A stretch of DNA of 17,732 nucleotides, taken from positions 1 through 17,732 of the forward strand of contig SFHI01000060.1 in the NCBI GenBank assembly GCA_004555705.1, written 5' to 3'. Source of the DNA: Clostridiales bacterium (GTDB lineage Bacteria; Bacillota; Clostridia; Oscillospirales; Oscillospiraceae). A program made the position numbers and the translations under genes. Within the stretch, counting starts at the first letter, position 1, and each line of letters begins with the position of its first letter. Below the pieces are notes generated by a model. The model saw only the letters and a program-made list of their open reading frames with translations. It had not been told where the DNA came from and did no database searches. Positions 1-7,381 of this stretch are shown here, one piece after another.

Positions 1-105
1 TTTCCCCTCTAACCGGGGGATTCCCACGCCAGTGTGCGCACTGGCTCGGAATGACAGCGTGATTTCTGCGTTTCAACTCTTGATTGGCATTGACAATTGA
101 CAATT
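1..105. repeat. Right half of a nested inverted-repeat element (core family 1, copy A)
   Basis: The window opens inside a family 1 element. Bases 28-45 form the self-complementary arm GCCAGTG-TGCG-CACTGGC, and the core ends with GGAATGACAG near 56. Bases 73-105 (CTCTTGATTGGC, then ATTGACA heptamers) are the reverse complement of the left shoulder of the copies at 2075 and 2957. The CCCTCTAACCGGGGG at 5-19 is the reverse complement of the left inner arm of the other copies, so this copy is in inverted orientation. The left half lies outside the window. Confidence 0.8.
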
Positions 106-220
106 AAGGAATCCCTTCGGGATGAATTTATTATATTTTCATGTTAAAAAACAGTTTGTTTTTGCAATTTGTCCCGTAGGGGCACAATAATTGTCAATTT
201 TCAATTGTCAATTGTCAATT
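91..220. repeat. Heptamer-array inverted repeat enclosing two small hairpins
   Basis: Two ATTGACA-type heptamer units (91-105) face an inverted array of TGTCAATT units (about 187-220). Just inside each array is a small hairpin: ATCCC-TTC-GGGAT on the left (around 111-123) and a related GTCCC-GTA-GGGGC on the right (around 172-184). The middle is AT-rich and shows no gene. The outer array is shared with copy A, so two elements appear to abut or share an end here. No coding potential is seen. Bases 221-380 hold no recognisable gene, only a short GTTCAAACGCCAATT match (231-245) to the shoulder module seen beside other copies. Confidence 0.75.
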
Positions 221-383
221 CGGCGAAGCCGTTCAAACGCCAATTCACCTTCCCGCGATATTCGGCCGGAGTGGAATATGGTACCATTATATTGGATATT
301 ATGGGAGAATGCAACCGGTGTTTGTATTTTTCGGGAAAAGTTCCGTGGGGATAAATTCTCTTCAAAAAAATTTGAAATAGGGC

Positions 384-412
384 TTGCAAAAGCCGGAAAA
401 GGGTGGTATACT
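384..412 (+). promoter_or_regulatory. Sigma-A type promoter of the rimP-nusA-infB operon
   Basis: The -35 box TTGCAA (384-389) and the -10 box TATACT (407-412) are separated by exactly 17 bp. This predicts a transcript start near 419, about 60 nt upstream of rimP and just before a strong leader hairpin. No other convincing promoter lies between the upstream repeats and rimP, so this is the likely main promoter of the operon. Confidence 0.7.
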
Positions 413-438
413 ATGGCTGTTATGGTAAGAGTACTGGT

Positions 439-464
439 AAAGAGAGGGGCGCGCCCCTCTCTTT
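439..464 (+). promoter_or_regulatory. Perfect leader hairpin upstream of rimP (possible attenuator)
   Basis: AAAGAGAGGGG (439-449) pairs perfectly with CCCCTCTCTTT (454-464) around the loop CGCG, and the sequence CTTATTG follows. It starts about 20 nt into the predicted leader and ends 14 nt before rimP. The stem plus a T-rich tail resembles an intrinsic terminator or attenuator, which would fit an operon encoding NusA, a factor acting on pausing and termination. The regulatory role is inference; the palindrome is directly visible. Confidence 0.6.
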
Positions 465-478
465 CTTATTGAGAAAGG

Positions 479-940
479 ATGGTTGCGTTGAAGGTTACGC
501 AGCAGGTGGCCCAGTTTGCCGAGCCGGTGGTCACCGCCCACGGGTGCAGCCTGTGGGACGTGGAATATGTGCGGGAGGGCGCGGACTACTTCCTCCGGGT
601 CTATATCGACAAGGAGGGCGGGGTGGACATCGCGGACTGCGAGGCTGTCTCCCGGGCCCTGGACCCCATTCTGGATGAGAAAGACCCCATCCCCGGCAGC
701 TACCATTTCGAGGTCTGCTCCGCCGGCCTGGAGCGAACCCTGAAAAGACCCTCGGATTTTGAGCGCTTTCTGGGAAGCCCCATTACCGTGAAGCTCTACC
801 GGCCCTGGGGCGGCATGAAGGAGCTCCCCTGCGTGCTCCGGGGCTATGACGAGGGCCGCCTCACCGTGGAGCTGGGCAAGGAAACCGTACAATTTGAAAA
901 ATCCCAGGTGGCGCTGGTACGCCTGCGGGTAGAATTCTGA
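479..940 (+). CDS. rimP: Ribosome maturation factor RimP
   Basis: RimP assists late assembly of the 30S ribosomal subunit in the cytoplasm. The 153-residue product has the usual family length and layout: an N-terminal alpha/beta domain (about residues 5-80, with LWDVEYVREGADYFLRVYID and an SRALDPILD stretch) and a C-terminal SH3-like domain (about 85-153). It is the first gene of the operon, directly upstream of nusA (15-bp gap), the standard Firmicutes arrangement. The start is uncertain. ATG at 479 abuts the purine-rich AGAAAGG, leaving almost no spacing, while TTG at 488 has about 8 nt spacing and gives an N-terminus (LKVTQQVAQF) closer to other RimP proteins. Identity is confident from sequence and context. 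Confidence 0.95.
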   Translation: MVALKVTQQVAQFAEPVVTAHGCSLWDVEYVREGADYFLRVYIDKEGGVDIADCEAVSRALDPILDEKDPIPGSYHFEVCSAGLERTLKRPSDFERFLGSPITVKLYRPWGGMKELPCVLRGYDEGRLTVELGKETVQFEKSQVALVRLRVEF

Positions 941-955
941 TAGGAGGAACATACA

Positions 956-2086
956 ATGGCCAGAAATACAAGAGCCAAGAAGCAGGCCGAGGCTCCCAAG
1001 GTGGACATCGGTGCCGAAATCTTTGCCAGCCTGGAAGAGCTGGAGAAGCTGAAGGGCATCCCTGTGGACTATATGGTGGAGCGGCTCAAGCAGGCTCTGA
1101 CCAACGCCTACCGCAAGGACCGGGAGGATCACCGGGACGTGCCCGCGGACAACGTGGTGGTGAACCTGAGCAAGGAAGGACTCTCCATGCACCTGATCAA
1201 GACCGCCGTGGAGGAGCTGGAGGACACCGCTCTGGAAATCCATATCGACGCCGCCCGGAACATTGACCCCAATGTCCAGGTGGGGGACACCGTGAACATC
1301 CCCGTGGACATTCAGAAATTCGGCCGCATTGCCGCCCAGACCGCCAAGCAGGTGGTGATTCAGGGCATCCGGGAAGCCGAGCGGGGCGTGGCCTACGAGA
1401 GCTACTCCAGCAAGGCCCAGGAGCTGCTCACCGGTACCGTGCTGCGCATCGATCCCACCTCCGGCGACATGTTCGTCCGGGTGGGCCAGGGCAATGACGC
1501 CTCCGACGCCATCCTGCGTGCCGGGGAGCAGATTCCCGGAGAGAAGCACAGAGAGGGCGACCTGATCCGGGTCTACGTCCTGGAGGTCAACAAGGCCCAT
1601 CGCGGCCCCCTGGTCCATGTGTCCCGCACCCATCCCAACCTGGTGCGCAGGCTCTTCGAGCTGGAGACCCCGGAAATCGCCGACGGTCAGGTGGAGATCC
1701 GCAACATCGCCCGGGAAGCCGGTTCCCGCTCCAAGATGGCCGTCCGGGCCACCATGGAGGGAGTGGACCCCGTGGGCGCCTGCGTGGGACCCCGGGGCGG
1801 CCGTGTAGGGGCTGTGGTAGAGGAGCTTCGCGGCGAGAAGATCGACATCGTTGTCTGGAGCGAGGACCCCTGTGAGTATGTCCGCTCCGCCCTCAGCCCC
1901 GCGGACGTGATTTCCGTCAGCCTGATCCCCGGCCAGAAGGCCTGCCGGGTGGTGGTGCCCGACGACCAGCTGAGCCTGGCCATCGGCAAGGAGGGCCAGA
2001 ACGCCCGCCTGGCCGCGAGACTGACCGGCTATAAGATCGACATCAAGCCCGCCTCCCAGGCGGAGGATGATTCAATTGACAATTAA
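956..2086 (+). CDS. nusA: Transcription termination/antitermination factor NusA
   Basis: NusA binds RNA polymerase and nascent RNA and modulates pausing, termination and antitermination. The 376 residues show an N-terminal polymerase-binding domain (about 18-145), preceded by a short basic tail, an S1 domain (about 155-225), KH1 (about 230-305, GPRGGR motif near 279) and KH2 (about 310-365, GKEGQN at 344-349). There is no C-terminal acidic repeat region, as is usual in Firmicutes. The start ATG follows GGAGGAAC at good spacing. The last residues, SIDN, and the TAA stop are encoded by ATTGACAATTAA, the outer heptamer of the repeat at 2075, so the original C-terminus may have been replaced by the insertion. 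Confidence 0.97.
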   Translation: MARNTRAKKQAEAPKVDIGAEIFASLEELEKLKGIPVDYMVERLKQALTNAYRKDREDHRDVPADNVVVNLSKEGLSMHLIKTAVEELEDTALEIHIDAARNIDPNVQVGDTVNIPVDIQKFGRIAAQTAKQVVIQGIREAERGVAYESYSSKAQELLTGTVLRIDPTSGDMFVRVGQGNDASDAILRAGEQIPGEKHREGDLIRVYVLEVNKAHRGPLVHVSRTHPNLVRRLFELETPEIADGQVEIRNIAREAGSRSKMAVRATMEGVDPVGACVGPRGGRVGAVVEELRGEKIDIVVWSEDPCEYVRSALSPADVISVSLIPGQKACRVVVPDDQLSLAIGKEGQNARLAARLTGYKIDIKPASQAEDDSIDN

Positions 2087-2247
2087 CAATGCGAATCAAT
2101 AGTTGAAACGTCCAAAACTTGCTGTCATTGCGAGCCAGTGCGCACACTGGCGTGGCAATCCCCCGGTTAGAAGGGAGATGTGCCGATGAGTGCCCGGAAA
2201 AACCGGAGGATTGCCACACCAGCGTGCGCGCTGGTTCGCAATGACAG
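2075..2247. repeat. Nested inverted-repeat element, core family 1, copy B
   Basis: The core spans 2122-2247 (126 bp), from CTGTCATTGCGA to TCGCAATGACAG, and its two halves are inverted repeats of about 45 bp with few mismatches. The left arm contains GCCAGTG-CGCA-CACTGGC (2134-2151) and the right arm ACCAGCG-TGCG-CGCTGGT (2218-2235). The left shoulder (2075-2121) has heptamers and AATGCGAATCAATAGTTG, matching the shoulder of copy A. The right shoulder is missing or very short. It fills almost the whole nusA-rnpM gap and begins inside the nusA stop region. Confidence 0.85.
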
Positions 2248-2262
2248 TGTGATGTTAGGGGT

Positions 2263-2544
2263 GTGAAAGGAATGCAAAAGAAGATTCCCCAGCGGCAGTG
2301 TATGGGCTGCCGGGAGCGGAAGGCCAAGCGGGAGCTGATCCGGGTGGTTCGGGGAACCGACGGAAACGTGAGCCTGGACTTCGGCGGCAAGGCCCCCGGC
2401 CGGGGCGCGTATCTGTGCCCGGACCCGGAGTGCCTGAAAAAGGCCCAGCGCTCCAAGGCCCTGGAACGGAGCCTGGAGGTTCCCATCCCCCAGGAGGTTT
2501 ACGACCGGCTGGCCAGGGAAATGGAGGCCCGCCATGGAGAATAG
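2263..2544 (+). CDS. rnpM: RNase P modulator RnpM (YlxR family)
   Basis: A 93-residue YlxR-family protein. Family members are small RNA-binding proteins found between nusA and infB, and the Bacillus subtilis member has been described as an RNase P modulator. Visible family marks are the CMGC cysteine pair (residues 13-16), RELIRVVR, and the GRGAYLC signature (46-52). The start is awkward. GTG at 2263 has only AGGGG one base upstream, and the alternative ATG at 2272 abuts AAAGGA. Both are poor, perhaps because the repeat ending at 2247 displaced the normal upstream region. The gene overlaps ylxQ by 11 bp, suggesting translational coupling. Confidence 0.93.
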   Translation: MKGMQKKIPQRQCMGCRERKAKRELIRVVRGTDGNVSLDFGGKAPGRGAYLCPDPECLKKAQRSKALERSLEVPIPQEVYDRLAREMEARHGE

Positions 2545-2950
2545 GGCGCTGAACTACCTGTCCCTGGCCCGGAAGGCGGGCAAGGCCGAGCTGGGCGAGG
2601 AGCCAGTAGGCGCGGCGGCCCGGGCCGGAAAGGCCTACCTGATTGTGGTTGCCCAGGATGCCTCGGACCACACCTGGCGCCGGGCCAAGAGCTTCGCCGC
2701 CGGAACCGAGCAGCAGGTGCTCCGGCTGAAAGAAACCAAGGACGAGTTAGGGCTGGCCATCGGAAGGCAGAGCCTTGCCATCGCTGCCGTCACCGACGCG
2801 GCCCTGGCCCTGGCCATGGTCAAGGTCATGGAGCCTTCGGAAGCCGCCGCCCAGGTAATTCCCGTTCTGGAAGCCAAGTCGGCGCGGATTGCCAAACGTG
2901 CCCAGGAAGCCAAAGCCCACCAGCGCAATGTGCGAAAAGGAAAGAAGTAG
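2534..2950 (+). CDS. ylxQ: L7Ae-family RNA-binding protein YlxQ
   Basis: A 138-residue member of the ribosomal protein L7Ae/L30e/S12e superfamily. Bacterial YlxQ proteins are reported to bind kink-turn RNA, and their cellular role is not settled. The family N-terminus is clear: ENRALNYLSLARKAGKAELGEE, then AYLIVVAQDAS and KDELGLAIGRQSLAIAAVTD. A basic tail rich in Lys and Arg (about residues 115-138) probably adds RNA contacts. The start overlaps the end of rnpM by 11 bp, and the gene order rnpM-ylxQ-infB supports the call. It is followed immediately by repeat copy C. Confidence 0.9.
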   Translation: MENRALNYLSLARKAGKAELGEEPVGAAARAGKAYLIVVAQDASDHTWRRAKSFAAGTEQQVLRLKETKDELGLAIGRQSLAIAAVTDAALALAMVKVMEPSEAAAQVIPVLEAKSARIAKRAQEAKAHQRNVRKGKK

Positions 2951-2956
2951 GAAATG

Positions 2957-3164
2957 AATTGACAATGCCAATCAAGAGTTAAACGGCCCAAATTTTTCTG
3001 TCATTGCGAACCAGTCCGCAGACTGGTGTGGCAATCCCCCGGTTAGAGGGAATGCTGAACGAAAAGCGGCCTAAAACCTTGGGGGATTGCCACGCCAGTG
3101 TGCGCACTGGCTCGCAATGACAGTAAGATTAAGGCGCCCATCTCTTGATTGGCAGTGTCAATTG
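2957..3164. repeat. Nested inverted-repeat element, core family 1, copy C (complete with both shoulders)
   Basis: This is the clearest full copy. The core is 2998-3123 (126 bp), with arms ACCAGTC-CGCA-GACTGGT (3010-3027) and GCCAGTG-TGCG-CACTGGC (3094-3111). Shoulders continue the inversion: AATTGACAATGCCAATCAAG on the left and the near reverse complement CTTGATTGGCAGTGTCAATT on the right. Total terminal inverted repeat length is close to 85 bp around a centre of about 35 bp. It lies entirely between ylxQ and infB. No open reading frame is inside, so it is non-autonomous if mobile. Confidence 0.88.
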
Positions 3165-3183
3165 AATCCGTAGTTAGCGGCTC

Positions 3184-3243
3184 CCCCGGTTTCCGGGGAA
3201 AGCCATGTTCACATAGAAAACGGAAGGCCCCCCTTCGGTTTTC
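3184..3243 (+). promoter_or_regulatory. Two hairpins in the infB leader
   Basis: CCCCGG-TTT-CCGGGG (3184-3198) forms a short GC-rich stem. GAAAACGGAAGG (3216-3227) pairs with CCTTCGGTTTTC (3232-3243) over 12 positions with one mismatch around a CCCC loop. The GGAGGT ribosome binding site follows at 3257-3262, eleven nt before the infB ATG. These stems could shape infB expression after the upstream repeat; function is inferred only from position. Confidence 0.4.
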
Positions 3244-3273
3244 GGTATCCGGTAATGGAGGTGCGTTGTATCT

Positions 3274-5652
3274 ATGAGTTTTGTGAAGTATCGTTTGAAG
3301 GAAGTCGCGGCGGACTTCGGCGTCCCACCGAAGGAAATCGCGGACATCATCTCCCGGTATTATGACAAACCCAAGTCCAATACCCAGGTCCTGAACGACC
3401 AGGAGCTGAACGCGGTATTCGACTACATGACCCAGAAGCATCAGATTGATTCCCTGGAGCAGGTGTTTGCTGCCAAGAAGCCCGAGCCTCCCAAGGCGGC
3501 TCCCCAGCCCCAGGCGGCGGCCGCTCCTCAGCAGGGCAGCCAGAAGCAGCCCGCCCAGAAGCAGGCCGGAAAGCAGGGCAATGCCCCGGCCCAGCAGCCC
3601 AAGCCCCAGAATCAACCCCAGCAGGCCCAGCAGCCTCAGAAGCCCAAGAACACCGAGCCGGAGCGCAAGCGGGAGCGCCGGGTGGTGGATACCTCCGCCG
3701 TCCAGGTCAACGCCAACCGCTTCGCCGACGTGGACAATCTGGTCTCCGAGCGGGTGCAGAACTACCAGGGCGGCAAGCAGCGCATCGGCGGCAAGAAGGG
3801 CCAGCAGCAGAATAAAAAGGACAACAAGTTCAAGGGCAGCAAGTCCCGCAATGAGGAAGCCGAGAAGATGCGCCGCCTCCAGATGGAGGTAGCCCGGAAA
3901 GCTCAGCTCACTGTGAAGATCCCCGACGAGATCACCGTGGGCGAGCTGGCCTCCCGGATGAAGAAAACCGCCGGCGAGGTCATTAAGCTGCTGATGAAGA
4001 ACGGCATTATGGCCGGCATCAACCAGACCATCGACTTCGACACCGCGGAGTTTGTGGCCACCGAGCTGGGCTGCAAGGTGGAGAAGGAAGTCACCGTCAC
4101 CATCGAGGAGCAGATCATCGACGACCATGTGGACACCGCCGAGGAACTGGAAACCCGTGCCCCCGTGGTGGTGGTCATGGGCCACGTTGACCACGGCAAG
4201 ACCTCCACCCTGGACGCCATCCGCAACACCTCCGTCACCAAGGGCGAGGCCGGCGGCATCACCCAGCACATCGGCGCCTACACCGTGGATGTGAACGGCC
4301 AGATGATCACCTTCCTGGATACCCCCGGCCACGCGGCCTTTACCTCCATGCGGGCCCGGGGCGCCAAGGCCACGGACATCGCCATTCTGGTGGTGGCCGC
4401 TGACGACGGCATCATGCCCCAGACCATCGAGTCCATCAACCACGCGAAAGCGGCGGGCGTGCCCCTGATCGTGGCCATCAACAAGATGGACAAACCCACC
4501 GCCAACCCCGACAAGATCAAGGAGCAGCTGACCAAGTACGACCTGATCCCCGAGGAGTGGGGCGGCGATACCATCATCGTGCCCATCTCCGCGAAAACCG
4601 GTATGGGCCTGGAGGAGCTGCTGGAGATGGTGCTGATCACCGCCGAGGTTCAGGAGCTGAAGGCCAACCCCAACCGCCGGGCCAAGGGCACCGTCATCGA
4701 GGCCCGCCTGGACAAGACCCGTGGCCCCGTGGCAACGCTGCTGGTGCAGAACGGTACTCTGAAGCAGGGCGACATCGTCATCGCGGGCACCGCCGTGGGC
4801 CGCGTCCGGGTGATGACCAACGACAAGGGCCGCACCGTGAAAACCGCCGGACCCTCCATCCCCGTGGAGATCACGGGCCTGGCCGACGTGCCCACTCCCG
4901 GTGACGAGTTCAACGCCGTTACCGACGAGCGCATGGCCCGGGAGCTGGTGGAGCAGCGCAAGCAGGCTCAGAAGGACGCCGCTGCCAACGCCATGGCGAA
5001 GGTGACCCTTGACAACCTCTTCGCCCGGATGCAGGAGGGCGAGATGAAGGAGCTGCCCCTGATCGTCAAGGCCGACGTCCAGGGCTCCGCCGAGGCCGTG
5101 AAGGCCTCCCTGGAGAAGATCTCCAACGAGGAGGTCCGGGTGAAGGTGATCCACGCGGGCGTGGGCGCCATCAACGAAAGCGACATATTGCTCGCCTCCA
5201 CCGCCGGGGCCATCATCGTGGGCTTCAACGTCCGGCCCGACTCCGCCGCCGCTGCCAACGGTGCCCGTCTGGGCGTGGATATGCGGTTCTATCGCGTGAT
5301 CTACGACGCCATCGACGAGATCGAGGCCGCCATGAAGGGCATGCTGGCCCCCAAGTACGAGGAAGTGGTCATCGGCCACGCCGAGGTCCGCATGACCTAC
5401 AAGGTCAGCGCCGTGGGCACCATCGCCGGCTGTATGGTGAAGGACGGCAAGGTCACCCGGGATGCCCAGGTGCGGGTGCTGCGGGACAACATCGTCATCC
5501 ACGAGGGCGAGATCGGCTCTCTGCAGCGGTTCAAGGACGCGGTCAAGGAAGTGGCCGCGGGCTACGAATGCGGCATGAGCATCTCCAAGTACAATGACAT
5601 CAAGGAAGGCGACATCTTCGAGTGCTTCACCATGCAGGAAGTGAAACGCTGA
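3274..5652 (+). CDS. infB: Translation initiation factor IF-2
   Basis: IF2 is the GTPase that places initiator fMet-tRNA on the 30S subunit and promotes subunit joining. The 792 residues comprise an IF2N domain (about 1-55), a Gln/Pro/Lys/Ala-rich flexible linker (about 65-140), a second IF2N-like domain (about 210-270), and the G domain with GHVDHGKT (303-310), DTPGH, NKMD and SAK motifs. Domain II and the C-terminal domains that bind initiator tRNA follow. Length and domain order are normal for Clostridia. Start ATG was chosen because SFVKYRLKEVAADFGVP matches the usual IF2 N-terminus and GGAGGT lies 11 nt upstream. The gene is flanked on both sides by family 1 repeats. Confidence 0.98.
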   Translation: MSFVKYRLKEVAADFGVPPKEIADIISRYYDKPKSNTQVLNDQELNAVFDYMTQKHQIDSLEQVFAAKKPEPPKAAPQPQAAAAPQQGSQKQPAQKQAGKQGNAPAQQPKPQNQPQQAQQPQKPKNTEPERKRERRVVDTSAVQVNANRFADVDNLVSERVQNYQGGKQRIGGKKGQQQNKKDNKFKGSKSRNEEAEKMRRLQMEVARKAQLTVKIPDEITVGELASRMKKTAGEVIKLLMKNGIMAGINQTIDFDTAEFVATELGCKVEKEVTVTIEEQIIDDHVDTAEELETRAPVVVVMGHVDHGKTSTLDAIRNTSVTKGEAGGITQHIGAYTVDVNGQMITFLDTPGHAAFTSMRARGAKATDIAILVVAADDGIMPQTIESINHAKAAGVPLIVAINKMDKPTANPDKIKEQLTKYDLIPEEWGGDTIIVPISAKTGMGLEELLEMVLITAEVQELKANPNRRAKGTVIEARLDKTRGPVATLLVQNGTLKQGDIVIAGTAVGRVRVMTNDKGRTVKTAGPSIPVEITGLADVPTPGDEFNAVTDERMARELVEQRKQAQKDAAANAMAKVTLDNLFARMQEGEMKELPLIVKADVQGSAEAVKASLEKISNEEVRVKVIHAGVGAINESDILLASTAGAIIVGFNVRPDSAAAANGARLGVDMRFYRVIYDAIDEIEAAMKGMLAPKYEEVVIGHAEVRMTYKVSAVGTIAGCMVKDGKVTRDAQVRVLRDNIVIHEGEIGSLQRFKDAVKEVAAGYECGMSISKYNDIKEGDIFECFTMQEVKR

Positions 5653-5657
5653 ACACC

Positions 5658-5697
5658 ATTCCCCGGCCGCACCGCGCACGCGGCGCAGCCGGGGAAT
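5658..5697 (+). terminator. GC-rich hairpin after infB (terminator-like, no clear T-run)
   Basis: ATTCCCCGGC (5658-5667) pairs with GCCGGGGAAT (5688-5697), and the 20-nt interior contains further GC-rich self-complementary stretches. The stem resembles the true terminator after rpiB, but TGTAG follows instead of a T-run. Partial termination, or 3-prime end protection of the upstream message, is more likely than full termination because rbfA and nrnA continue downstream. Confidence 0.5.
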
Positions 5698-5701
5698 TGT
5701 A

Positions 5702-6044
5702 GTTGACAGCTGACAGTGGAAAGTGGACAGTTAAGTCCGGGACAATTGCAGAAAGCATACAGCAAATGGGGAGTTTGTCAAGTATATGCTGTCATTGCGA
5801 GCCAGTGCGCACACTGGCGTGGCAACCCCCCGGTTAGAGGGAAAATGTGTCGAAAAGTGCCCGGAAGAGTGGGAGCTGCTGCGATTTTTGGTGGTAATCG
5901 TTACCTGGTTCCTTTCAACAGGGGGATTGCCACACCAGTGTGCGCACTGGTTCGCAATGACAGCGTTTTTTGAGCGCACACCGAAAAACACCAATTTCTC
6001 AATTCGTCCCGAAGGGACTCCTTAACTGTCAACTGTCCACTCTC
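5702..6044. repeat. Nested inverted-repeat element, core family 1, copy D (long core)
   Basis: The core is 5789-5963 (175 bp), with arms GCCAGTG-CGCA-CACTGGC (5801-5818) and ACCAGTG-TGCG-CACTGGT (5934-5951). Its centre is about 50 bp longer than in copies B and C. The outer shells are diverged heptamers (TTGACAGCTGACAG on the left, CTGTCAACTGTCCAC on the right), then hairpin modules (GTCCGGGAC on the left, GTCCC-GAA-GGGAC on the right), then a right-hand AAACACCAATTT shoulder. It fills the infB-rbfA gap. Confidence 0.82.
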
Positions 6045-6078
6045 ACACAACCCAGTTCTTAGGAAAGGACCGATCTAT

Positions 6079-6444
6079 ATGGCATCCAATCGCATTCACA
6101 GGATCAACGAGGAGATTCAGAAGGAGCTTTCCGGCCTCCTTCGCACGGTGAAGGACCCCCGGGTTCAGGACACCATGATCTCCATTACCCGGGTGGAAAC
6201 TACCCCGGACCTTCGCTATACCAAGGTTTATGTCAGCTTCCTGCCCGAGGACAAGTCCAAGGAAGCCCTGGCGGGTCTTAAATCCGCCGGAGGGTATCTT
6301 CGCCGGGAGCTGGCCCGGAAGCTGCAGCTGCGCTACGCCTCGGAAATCGTCTGGGAGCAGGACGATTCCATCCAGTACGGCGCGAAAATGCTGAAGCTCA
6401 TCAACTCTCTGGAGGTAAGCCATGACGAAGCTGACGAGGACTGA
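6079..6444 (+). CDS. rbfA: 30S ribosome-binding factor RbfA
   Basis: RbfA is a single KH-like domain protein that binds the immature 30S subunit near the 16S rRNA 5-prime end and supports its maturation. The 121-residue product has the typical length and motifs: RIHRINEEIQKELSGLL at the N-terminus, VKDPRV, the TPDLRYTKVYVS strand and LRRELARKLQLRYASEIVW. The start has AAAGGA about 11 nt upstream. It follows infB as in most Firmicutes, though separated by a 426-bp gap filled by a hairpin and repeat copy D. Its last 23 bp overlap nrnA, so those two genes are probably translationally coupled. Confidence 0.96.
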   Translation: MASNRIHRINEEIQKELSGLLRTVKDPRVQDTMISITRVETTPDLRYTKVYVSFLPEDKSKEALAGLKSAGGYLRRELARKLQLRYASEIVWEQDDSIQYGAKMLKLINSLEVSHDEADED

Positions 6445-7381
6445 GGCAGCGGAGTATCTCCTTGCCCATGACCATTACCTCCTGCTGACCCACCGCCGCC
6501 CGGACGGGGACACCCTGGGCAGCTCCGCCGCGCTGTGCTTAGGCTTAAGGAGCCTGGGAAAGACCTGCCACATCCTGCCCAATCCCGAGATCACCCCCCG
6601 GTTTGCCTTCCTCCATGAGGGGCTGACCAAGGAGGATGCGGAGGAGGGGGACATCCTGGTCACCGTGGACGTGGCCTCCCCCGGGATGCTTCCCAATTCC
6701 TTCCTGCCGCTGCTTGACCGGGTGCAGCTGCGCATCGACCACCACGCCAGCGCCACCTCCTTCACCCCCCGGGAGCTTGTGGACCCGGACAGCGCCTCCT
6801 GCGCGGAGCTGGTTTGGGACGTGCTGGAAGAAATGGGGGGTTCCATGGACACCCGGCTTGCCGAGGCGGTGTACGTGGGCCTCTCCACGGACACGGGCTG
6901 CTTCCGGTTTGCCAATACCACGGAGCACACCTTCGCCACGGCGGCCAAATGCGCCCGGGCGGGGATTGCCCTGTATGAGCTGAATCAGGAGCTGTTCGAA
7001 ACCAACACCCTGGGCAGGCTCCGGATTCAGGGCTGGATCGTGGAGCATATGAAGCTGCTGCACGGGGGGACGGTGGCCCTCACCGTGATCCCCAGGCAGG
7101 TGGAGCAGGAAATCGGGGTCACCGAGGACGATATGGACAACATCTCCAATTTCCCCCGGACGGTGGCGGGCGTTCACATCGCGGCCACTCTGCGGGAAAC
7201 CGCCTCCGGCGAGGCCAAGCTCTCCGTCCGGGCCGTGCCCGGCTATGACGCCACCCGGATCACCACCCAATTCGGCGGCGGCGGCCACAAGGGCGCCGCC
7301 GGCGCCAACATCAACCTGCCCCTGGCGGAAGCCGCCAAGCAAGTGGAAGCGGCGCTGATGGAATTGACAATGGACAATTGA
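6422..7381 (+). CDS. nrnA: DHH-family oligoribonuclease / pAp phosphatase NrnA
   Basis: NrnA degrades very short RNAs (nanoRNA) and removes the 3-prime phosphate from pAp, using a metal-dependent DHH active site. The 319 residues show the DHH-domain motif HRRPDGDT (24-31), an aspartate in VTVDVAS (about 83), the DHHAS motif (106-110) and the C-terminal DHHA1 substrate-binding GGGGHKGAAG (about 285-294). The start has GGAGGT upstream and overlaps rbfA by 23 bp. The rbfA-nrnA-truB order is common in Firmicutes. The last residues, ELTMDN, and the stop are written by repeat heptamers (GAATTGACAATGGACAATTG), so the natural C-terminus may have been changed by the insertion. Confidence 0.93.
   Translation: MTKLTRTEAAEYLLAHDHYLLLTHRRPDGDTLGSSAALCLGLRSLGKTCHILPNPEITPRFAFLHEGLTKEDAEEGDILVTVDVASPGMLPNSFLPLLDRVQLRIDHHASATSFTPRELVDPDSASCAELVWDVLEEMGGSMDTRLAEAVYVGLSTDTGCFRFANTTEHTFATAAKCARAGIALYELNQELFETNTLGRLRIQGWIVEHMKLLHGGTVALTVIPRQVEQEIGVTEDDMDNISNFPRTVAGVHIAATLRETASGEAKLSVRAVPGYDATRITTQFGGGGHKGAAGANINLPLAEAAKQVEAALMELTMDN

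Noticed and set aside
91..105. Heptamer ATTGACA arrays as tandem promoter -35 boxes
   Set aside because: TTGACA is the consensus -35 hexamer, but none of the arrays examined has a TATAAT-like box 16-18 bp downstream, so the match is likely a coincidence of the repeat sequence.
362..1633. Long minus-strand open frame (423 codons) opposite rimP and nusA
   Set aside because: It mirrors the codon bias of the real plus-strand genes (GC-rich third positions), has a His/Gly/Leu-rich composition typical of antisense shadows, and no recognisable domain.
3043..5679. Very long minus-strand open frame (878 codons) opposite infB
   Set aside because: Its composition is His/Val/Gly/Leu rich and low in complexity, it lies exactly antisense to infB, and it starts and ends in repeat DNA. 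It is a shadow of the IF2 gene.
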